Part shown: in pieces, positions 57,041-64,000 of the stretch
How positions within the stretch are numbered: position 1 is the stretch's first letter
How the letters are laid out: the number at the start of each line of letters is the position of its first letter
Assembly: GCA_018398585.1 (NCBI GenBank)
Contig: JAGTTD010000011.1
Location: 16,049,346 to 16,113,345 of the forward strand
Origin: Simmondsia chinensis
Taxonomy: Eukaryota; Streptophyta; Magnoliopsida; Caryophyllales; Simmondsiaceae
Reading direction: 5' to 3'
Length of the DNA: 64,000 bases
The notes under the pieces: model-generated
Database searches by the model: none
Seen by the model: the letters and a program-made list of their open reading frames with translations, nothing else
What the model was told of the DNA's origin: nothing
Made by a program: the position numbers and the translations under genes

Positions 57041-58017
57041 GCAAGTCCTTAACGTCCTCGCCAAGGGGGATCCAAAGTTGGTTATTTTCCAAGTAAATTA
57101 GAAGTTCCAACATCCCAATGATACCTTAAATCAATATATGGCAATTGTATGTAAGATGTTGAGTAAATTCAATGAGGTATAGTTTCAGCACATCCGCAGG
57201 GAACAAAATAAGGCAGCCAATGACTTGGCTCAGTTGGCATCTAGGTATAGATAACCTAGAACTTGGTATGAAGTGATTATGGTCATTAAGACTAAGGTTT
57301 TGGATCATGAGATCAAGTATACTGAGTCCTTTGAGGATGCGCCAAATGAATGTTTGGAGTAGTACGGGACACATCAAAATGTCCTAAGTCAACAAGAGGA
57401 CTAGAGGAAGCCGTTGGTGGATTACTTCAATAACCCACAAAATTATATTAAGAATAGAAAGATGAAAATGAGAGCTCACATATTCCACTTAGATGGTGAA
57501 TCTAAGAGTATTATAAAAAAGATACGCAAGTGAAGTGCTTCTCATATACCTTGACTTGGCAAAGTAATGCTAGTAATTTTAGGAGCCCATAAGGGTATCA
57601 GCGATCCCATCTAAAGGGCGGTAAAATGCACTGGCTCCTCAAGTGTTATGGCTACCATTGGCCATCCATGATGGAGGATTGCGTTAAATATGGCAAAGGA
57701 TGCAGAGCATGCTAAAGGCATGGGCATGTACCCAAAGTCCCTGCTAATGAGATGTATGCCATTGTCAAACCTTAGTCATATGGAGCCTAGGCAATGGATG
57801 TCATAGGAGAAATTAACCCTCCATCCAACAAAGAACACTCATATATCCTTGTGGCCGCTGATTACTTCACCAAATAGGTGGAGACTAAACCTTAAAGAAA
57901 TATCAATCAGCATGAAGTGATTGATTTATTAAGGAATATATCCTGTGTAGGTTTGGCATTCTAGCGACTACCATAGTGGACCAAGCTAAAGTCTTTAAAG
58001 GGGCAGAGGTAACGGAG
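57041..58017 (+). pseudogene. Tat integrase, copy 1, truncated
   Basis: Zinc domain remnant near 57590-57720, then AMDVIGEINPPSNKEHSYIL and VAADYFTK (57790-57880), then DQAKVFKGAEVTEF. Right after EF the sequence changes to 'ggcaagact' and the RT copy 2 begins. The third catalytic residue and C-terminus of integrase are lost. Confidence 0.75.
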
Positions 58018-59090
58018 TTTGGCAAGACTATGGTAGTCTATATAGATGACATCGTGGACAAATCAAAGTCCCAAGTCAAGTACTTGGAAGACTTAAGAGG
58101 CACGTTCCTTTGAATGAGGAACCACAACAGCAAAATGAACCCACTAAAATGTGCCTTTAGAGTCTGTGTTCTGAACTTCCTTGGCTTCATAGTGCACCGC
58201 AGAGGGATAGAGGTTGATATAAACAAAACTAAGGCTATTCAAGAGGTCAAACAGCCTTTGAGCAAAAATGAGCTTAAATGCTTCTTAGGTAGATTAATTT
58301 CGTAGGATTTTTCATTTTAAATGTTACAAGAAAGACTAAAGTCTTCTCTCCACTGTTGAAGCTCAATCCTGAAAGAGACTTCAAGTGGGAGGAGCCACTC
58401 CAAGCAACTTCTGTGGCCATCAAGGATTACTTGATTAGGCCACTAGTGTTGATTCCACCTAAGTAGGGTAAACAGTTGAAGATTTGTGTCTATACTTCTA
58501 ATGAATCAATTGATTGTTTGCTTGTACAAGACAATGAGTAGGGGTATGAACATGCTTTATTCTACCTAAGCCTTTGTTTAAATTAGTGTGAAATAAATTA
58601 TTCTTTCATTGAGAAATTATGTCTATCGTTGTACTACAATATGTAAAGTTAAGGCATTACTTCTTAGCATTTTCCATCTATTTAGTTGCACAAACTGATG
58701 TCCTTAAATATATGTTGGATAGACCTTTATTGAGAGAAAGATAAAAAAATTGGAGTATTGCTCTGCTTCAATTTGAATTAATCTATGTGTCAAGAAAGAC
58801 AGTAAAAGGTTAAGCTCTACCATACTTTTTAGCTGACCATCCGAATATTTAAACTGAATTAGGCTATGAGCCAGGTGAGCTCTTGGTAATTGAAATCGTC
58901 CCCAGGAAACTACATTTTGATGGCTCAAGGCCCAAATTATTTGCTGGAGTAGGAGTTATGATTGAATCCTCTACTAGGATCATCATTAAGCTTGCTATCA
59001 CAGTGGCAGGCAAGTGTTCTAACAATATGGCTGAGTATGAGGCATTGAATATTGGCTTGCAAACTCCCCTAGAAATGTAAGTCCCTAATA
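58018..59090 (+). pseudogene. Tat RT end, RNase H, archaeal-type RNase H, copy 2
   Basis: Starts within RT at VVYIDDIVDKSKSQVK, so the catalytic YIDD is intact but the earlier RT motifs are absent. Continues CAFRVCVLNFLGFIVHRRGI (58145-58210), an RNase H remnant (58320-58700), and an archaeal-type RNase H at 58883-59080 with LHFDGSRPKLFAGVGVMIES and NNMAEYEALNIGLQ. It differs from copy 1 at about a third of residues, so the two copies are old or come from different elements. Confidence 0.82.
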
Positions 59091-60730
59091 TAGTCATGAG
59101 AGGGGATTCGTGATTGGTGATTTACCAAGTATAAAGGGGAATTTCAATGCTTAAGTGACACCTTGAATAAGTATATCTCGATAGTGCAAGGGCTATTGAG
59201 AAAGTTTAACAATGTTGAACTTAAGCATGTACCTTGTGAACAAAATAAGGCAGCCAATGATCTAGCCCAGTTAGCATCCAGGTACAAATTGCTCAGAACA
59301 TGGTGTGAAGAAACTATGGTCATCAAGACCAAGGTTTTAGACCATGACCTCGTGATCACTTAGCCATTTAGCTCTGAAAGCAAGGTAATTGCAAGTGAAC
59401 ACTTGGACTGTTTTGAAGTGCAACAACCTGTCACAAGTCTACGTGAGGATTGGGAGAAATTCCTTGATGAATTGCTTCATGAATCCTCATGACCTTGTCA
59501 AAGACAAATAAATGAAAGTGGGCGCTCATAGATACCATCTTGATGATGAATCTAGAGTGCTATACAATAAGGATGCTAGTGGAATGATTCTCAAGTGTCT
59601 GGACTTAAACAAAGAAATGCTAGTGATGGTTAGAGCCCATGAGGGAATATGTGGATCCCATTTAGCTGGCAATAATTTGCACTGGCTCATCAAATGTTAT
59701 GGCTATTATGGGAATCAATGATGGATGACTGTATCAAATATTACAAAGAATGCAGAGCACGCCATAGGCATGGACATGTACCAAGGGTTCCTGTTGCTAA
59801 GATGCATGCTATTGTTAAACTATAGCCGTTTTGAGAATGGGCAATGGACATTATGGGGGAGATCAATCCTCCTTTTAGCAAGCATAATTCAAACATTCCT
59901 GTGGCTACAGACTATTCTGCAAAATGGGTGGAGGCTAAACCACATAGGAATTTTAATCAGTGGGATGTGATTGACTTCATTATAGAATATATCCTATGTA
60001 GATTTGGAATCCCCTAAACCATAACTATGGACTAAGCTAAAGTTTTTAATGGGTATGAGGTTATGGAATTTACCTAGAGTTTCAATATTGAGATCTTGAA
60101 CTCAACCCTTTACTATGCTTAAGCAAATGCTTAGGCTAAGTCTACATACAAGATTTTAAAGGCCAACATTAAGAAAATGATTGAGGACAATCCTAGTAGG
60201 TGGCATGAACTATTACTTGATACTCTCAGGGCCTATAGGACGTTTAAACGTGATGCAACTAGGATTCCATTTAACATATGGCCATGATGATGTAATCTAA
60301 TGTAAGTTATAGTTAAGCCTATTAGGTTAGCTTACAAGAGAAGATTTTTTCAACTTGAATTCCAGCATGTTATGATGGACGAATTTGACTAACTTAGACA
60401 AAGTTAGGCTTAAGGCTCTTCATAAGCTGGAGAAGCAAAAAAAATAAATAAATAAATAAAAAATAAATAAATAAACAAATAAAATGTAAAAAAATAAAAT
60501 AAAATAAGAGCAGCTAAAGCTTATAATAAAATGGTCCAACCAAAGTCCTTTGACTTGAGAAGCTTAGTCTGGAAAGTGCTATTGCTCTTTGGTAAGAAAA
60601 GCAGTGTCTTTTGGAAGTGGTCCACAAATTGGGAGGGTCCATTCAGAGTCATAGAGGTATTTAAAGGAAATGCTTACTTGCCCCAAGATTTGGTTGGAAG
60701 AACTCACCCTAGGGCTTTTAAGGGAAGGTA
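59091..60730 (+). pseudogene. Tat integrase, copy 2
   Basis: Zinc domain with HEGICGSHLAGNNLHWLIK and YGYYGNQ, followed by NAEHAIGMDMYQG-type residues (59635-59790); core remnants QWTLWGRSILL and FGIP..ITMD (59840-60030); NSTLYYAQANAQ-like at 60090-60130; C-terminus FDLRSLVWKVL, WSTNWEGPFRVIEVFKGNAY, LPQDLVGRTHPRAFKGR (60540-60731). Several stops, but the end is better preserved than copy 1. Confidence 0.8.
60438..60506 (+). repeat. AAAT-type microsatellite
   Basis: About 65 bases of imperfect 'aaataaataaat' units inside the integrase linker of the Tat element. It falls after MGGQK-type codons 'aagcaaaaaa' and may have grown from an A-rich codon run. Confidence 0.8.
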
Positions 60731-60899
60731 AGAAATATGTGATTTCAATTTAGGATTCTAACAAGGAAGTTCTTAAGTTTAGATTTTTTAGTTGTGGGCC
60801 TAATTTTGGTATCAATGCCTTGATTGTCATCCTAATGATCCTTAAGTAATTGAAACAATAAGCTTGTAAGTAGAATAATTAAACTAAGAGAAATATTGG

Positions 60900-62038
60900 A
60901 CAAAATGCATATTTCATTAATGATTTTAGAGAAGTACATGACAATTACAAAACAATACAAGTAAGTCACTTGTATGGCTGTAACTTCTATGCAATCTAAA
61001 AACGCTAAGTCCTAATTTTGAATACTCCTCTATGGATTTCAACCAGTTGGTTACTTTATTTTAAACAATGGTCCATGGAGATGAATTCTTCTTGAAGGCT
61101 CACTAAGTTCTTTGGGCCTCGACTCTTAATTCTTCAAGTGCTCCAACTCTTGACCCCTGAGAGGTTTATTACTGCCTAAGAGATGTGAGCTAACCCCTAA
61201 GCTAGCTCGGCTTATGTTCCAAGTAATGGATATCATATTTTAGGCCCTTAATGTCTTGGGCATGTTTATTTTGAACATCTTTGGCTGCTTAAAGTTCCTC
61301 AAAAAGAAGCTGTAAACCCTCTAGGCCAACTGAGCATCCTAGATCCCTAATCGCAGCCTAGCACTACCATTTCAATTGAAATAGTATTGGGACCTCTTGG
61401 GTGATTCTAATAAGTACCCTCTCCAACGCCTCAAGCTCTCTGGCAATAGCAGGTGCCACCTTGGGGTCTTCTTTCAGAGCCATAACCAAGGAAAGTGCTT
61501 CTTAGGGTTTGGCTTCCTCAGCCAAAGAGAGGATAGGGAGATGAGCTGATTCCCCTAACTTCTAGAATCTTGGAGAGACTTATTGGTCAAATTATTGGAA
61601 GGTCAACCTTCCACTTGCTTCTAACTTCTCTAAAGGAGATGAAATCCTTGTTGAGATTGGAGGAGGAGTGGTCCTTGATGGTGTGACATAATGAAAAAAA
61701 CATCAGAAACGTTAGGAACATAATTAAACTTTGGAATTAAACCAAAGTGAGAAACATTCAATACTCTCCTCTTGAACTTCAGTTGGGGGAGTATAGGAAA
61801 CTGCTGCTAGTACCTCAACCGTAGGGACACTTTCCTCAGGGGAACCTTTGCAAAACAAGGCATGCTTGTCAGGACCTAATCATGATTCAGATATTAAGAC
61901 TCTATAAATCAAAGTAAGAGATAATACCTTCATATATCTACTCAATGGTGATTGAGGGCATTCCTAGAAGAAGGAATGGAGCATAAATGAGCTGTTGTCT
62001 CAAGAGAACTAAAGGAGAAGCTTGTCTCGGCAAGTCAC
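60900..62038 (-). pseudogene. Tat antisense ORF, C-terminal coiled-coil part
   Basis: The minus strand, opposite to pol, reads EALSLVMALKEDPKVAP, ELEALERVLIRITQEVP (61380-61500), then LGCSVGLEGLQLLFEEL (about 61290-61340) and VGALEELRVEAQR (61100-61150): heptad-like leucine/alanine spacing consistent with coiled coil. This is the same strand and order as the PMD-like N-terminus at 63640-63990. Stops are numerous. The solo LTR at 62039 separates the two halves. Confidence 0.5.
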
Positions 62039-62536
62039 TATTATGATCCGAGATTCCGAGGCATGGATTGGGGGTGGCTGTAATGTTGTGTTGCTGCTAT
62101 GTTGTTGTTTGGGCTATACTGGTCTGCTGCTGCATTTGGTTGTTAGGTATGTTGTCGGAGCGTTAAGTTGTATAGAAGAGTGATACAGTAATTAGTTGCA
62201 TAAGTCTTGTAATAAGTGAGCTCCAGTGATATGTGCCCAGGAGGTCAATGCCGGTCAATGTTGGCGGCTAATTAGTTGTTGGTGGTTAGAGTCGGTTAAT
62301 CTTAGTGGTTAGATTCAATGTACTAGTTCATAACACGTAAGTAGTATAAATAGGAGGATCTAGCTTGTAATCCTCATAACTTGATGAATGAAACTTGATA
62401 TCTTTTGATATGCTCTCTACTTTCTCATCTCCTTTCCCTTCTTTGTCTCATCTAAACTCTATATTCTTTCTCATCTCCCACTCTTTCTATCCCAACCAAG
62501 GTTAAGGTTCAAGATCAAATTTTCGAAACTTTAACA
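62039..62536 (+). mobile_element. Chromovirus-type solo LTR with GTCAC duplication
   Basis: 498 bp from TATTATGATCCG to CTTTAACA, flanked by GTCAC at 62034-62038 and 62537-62541. The sequence resembles the reverse complement of the chromovirus 2 LTR: 'tgatgaatgaaacttgata', 'ctcatctcctttcccttc' and 'aaggttaaggttcaaga' all have counterparts. A TATAAATAGGAGG box is at 62345-62357. No internal sequence accompanies it, so it is a solo LTR produced by LTR-LTR recombination. Confidence 0.88.
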
Positions 62537-62541
62537 GTCAC

Positions 62542-64000
62542 ACATCAGGGAATCCAAGTTTGGAGTGATCATATCTCCCCCTTAGCCAGTGCTAGAGCCT
62601 AGAGACTCTATTCCTTGAGAAGACTCATGGACATGTCTTCAGTGTGGAGAATCTAGGATTTCCACTATGATTGGAGATGTTCTTCCCCAGCACCATAAAA
62701 GTATAAGTCAGGATAGCTTTAGAAAAAAATAAACAAGGGAAAAACCAATTAGAAAGGGCCAATGCCTATGGTTGAGCAATTTTTCTCATTAACTATGAGA
62801 CTGGTACTTCCTTTTCATATTCTTTTTCTTCTTCTAATGCCTAAATGGCCCTAGCTGAAAGAGCAAGGGGAACCCTTCTCCTGGTTCTTCCTTGTGTTAA
62901 CAACCTCAGGCGCTAGCATGGTAACTTTGGATTAGATTCTTCCAAGAGTATTTTGGGGAAGCTTTGGGTAGTCTTAGGGGTCTTCTGAGCAGCTAGGGCA
63001 GTAAAGAGAAACAAAACAGGGTTTAGCCTTTGTTCAAGCCATTTGAGAACATCCAAAGCTTCAACGGTAGCCGCTGACCTGGTAGTGCTTTCTTTGGAGT
63101 CTATCTCACTCTGACTGGCTTGGTAGCTCTTGGGCTAGGACCTGCAAGGACAAGGGAAGGCATAAGATGCTACTCGGCACCTTTGGCCTCTAAAAAGGAC
63201 CAATATGCTTGGAACCAAGCTACAAAAGGTGTTTAGCATGGGGATAGAGGGGCCTCTACAACCAAACTTTGGCAAATAGGTTTGGGCCCACAATTAGACT
63301 AGCAACGAACATCCCCTTAGTTTGATAGTGTAGTTCCAAACTATGATGTCCCTGAGATCGCCATAGACTTAGGCCAAGAACGATGATCCTAGAGCCAAAG
63401 GGCTTGTACTAAAGGGCAAGTTTCCCGCAACCTTTTTAAGAGATTTAAGAACGATGTCAGAAGAACTGGCAAAGAAAAACTTGTTCAACTAGAATAAGTA
63501 GAAAAAAAAAAAAACCTCCTCTTCCTTGGACCCTTGCCTATACTTATGTTCCTCTAGGACAATGAACTAGACAAAAGTTTCATAACCACTGGGTAAGTTG
63601 GTCACAAGAAAAGCGGAAGCAAAAACCTAAACCTCTTTTGAATGTCTTCTAAGGTTATCCCAAGGATTCCCATGGGAAGGACATAAGCATTATTATAGAT
63701 ATTCCAACGACAGATTAGGGCCGTTATGATGGGATAGTCGTACTTGAGTGCAATCTTGGAAAGCTTGATAGCATCATAAGTATAAAGGTTCTTCCCATAT
63801 GCCTCAAAGCAAAAGTCAAGCGATCCACCCGCTCAGCGTATCACTTTGTGAGGAAAGTCCAACCCTTAAAGGGGGTAGATTCCTTAAATATGTGTCTTCC
63901 TTCCCAAGAATGACCCGTAGAAGCAATACGTGGCAAAGGGATTCATCAGTATCAGGGAATACATCCTCAAGGCTGGGAAGGTCAAGACAAGGGTCAAAGA
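62542..64000 (-). pseudogene. Tat antisense ORF, PMD-like N-terminal part
   Basis: From the right edge the minus strand reads DPCLDLPSLEDVFPDTDESL and LRVILGKEDTYLRNLPP (63840-64000), then in another frame YGKNLYTYDAIKLSKIALKY, ITALICRWNIYNNAYVLPMG and ILGITLEDIQKRF (63625-63810). 'L..RW...TN.......G...ITLED' is the core pattern of plant mobile domains. Further downstream (62900-63600) stops dominate, but KLALYYKPFGSRIIVLGLSL and ALSSCSEDP-like fragments continue. The ORF runs off the window. PMD identity is my pattern call from partial sequence. Confidence 0.55.

Larger units (their letters stand above)
52561..64000 (+). mobile_element. Tat-lineage Ty3/gypsy element, degenerate, with duplicated pol and antisense ORF
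   Basis: Plus-strand gag end, protease, RT, RNase H, an extra archaeal-type RNase H and integrase occur in Tat order. The archaeal-type RNase H and an antisense ORF between pol and the 3' LTR are known traits of Tat elements (for example Grande and Retand relatives). Pol from RT to integrase occurs twice. Neither LTR of this element is recognisable inside the window: the 5' end is lost and the right end runs off the edge. Stops are frequent throughout. Confidence 0.8.

Overview
The window reads as intergenic, heterochromatin-like DNA of a flowering plant, probably a dicot. It is AT-rich, has almost no intact host gene, and is dominated by plant-specific transposon lineages: chromovirus, Athila and Tat Ty3/gypsy elements, Ty1/copia, Mutator-like elements (MULEs), MULE-type MITEs and plant mobile domain (PMD) ORFs. 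The only host-type gene is a broken leucine-rich-repeat receptor kinase pseudogene (PEPR-like, LRR subfamily XI) on the minus strand at 10472-13870. I cannot name the species.

Layout. (1) 1-~9370: a decayed minus-strand chromovirus (integrase end, protease, gag, PBS, right-hand LTR). It is interrupted by an Athila-like solo LTR (392-2037, TSD ATCCT) and by a well-preserved MuDR-type MULE (2314-7226, perfect 10-bp TSD, ~225-bp TIRs, MURA transposase). (2) 9675-10283: a long-TIR MITE carrying an RTE/SINE-like tail with a 38-base poly-C run. (3) 10472-13870: the receptor kinase pseudogene. (4) 15915-21603: a second, older MULE in which the N-terminal part of a MURA transposase is followed on the same strand by a PMD gene with an RG-rich tail. 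(5) 21608-51397: a four-level nest. A MITE is split by an Athila element (21965-51364, TSD ATAAA). Athila is split in its integrase by a chromovirus (26098-45686, TSD ATGGA, identical-length 309-bp LTRs). The chromovirus gag is split by a plus-strand copia array (30341-44565, TSD ACGTC/ACATC) with two full LTRs, two LTR fragments and an internal 1.5-kb duplication. (6) ~52030-52560: remnant of a chromovirus-like LTR and PPT. (7) ~52560-64000: a degenerate plus-strand Tat-lineage element. Its pol is partly duplicated head to tail (integrase fused into a second reverse transcriptase), and an antisense PMD-like ORF lies downstream of pol, itself split by a chromovirus-type solo LTR (62039-62536, TSD GTCAC).

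How it fits together. The target-site duplications let most insertions be ordered: MITE before Athila before chromovirus before copia; chromovirus 1 before its MULE; Tat element before its solo LTR. Nearly all coding regions carry stops, frameshifts or lost catalytic residues. The freshest-looking parts are the 4.9-kb MULE and the chromovirus in the nest. The most unusual biology is the presence of PMD-type proteins in two unrelated transposon classes in one window (a MULE and the antisense ORF of a Tat retroelement), and the recombination-built copia and Tat arrays. I saw no CRISPR array, rRNA, tRNA gene or clear host operon-like system. Boundaries given to the base rest on TSD or TIR matches I read by eye; others are approximate.
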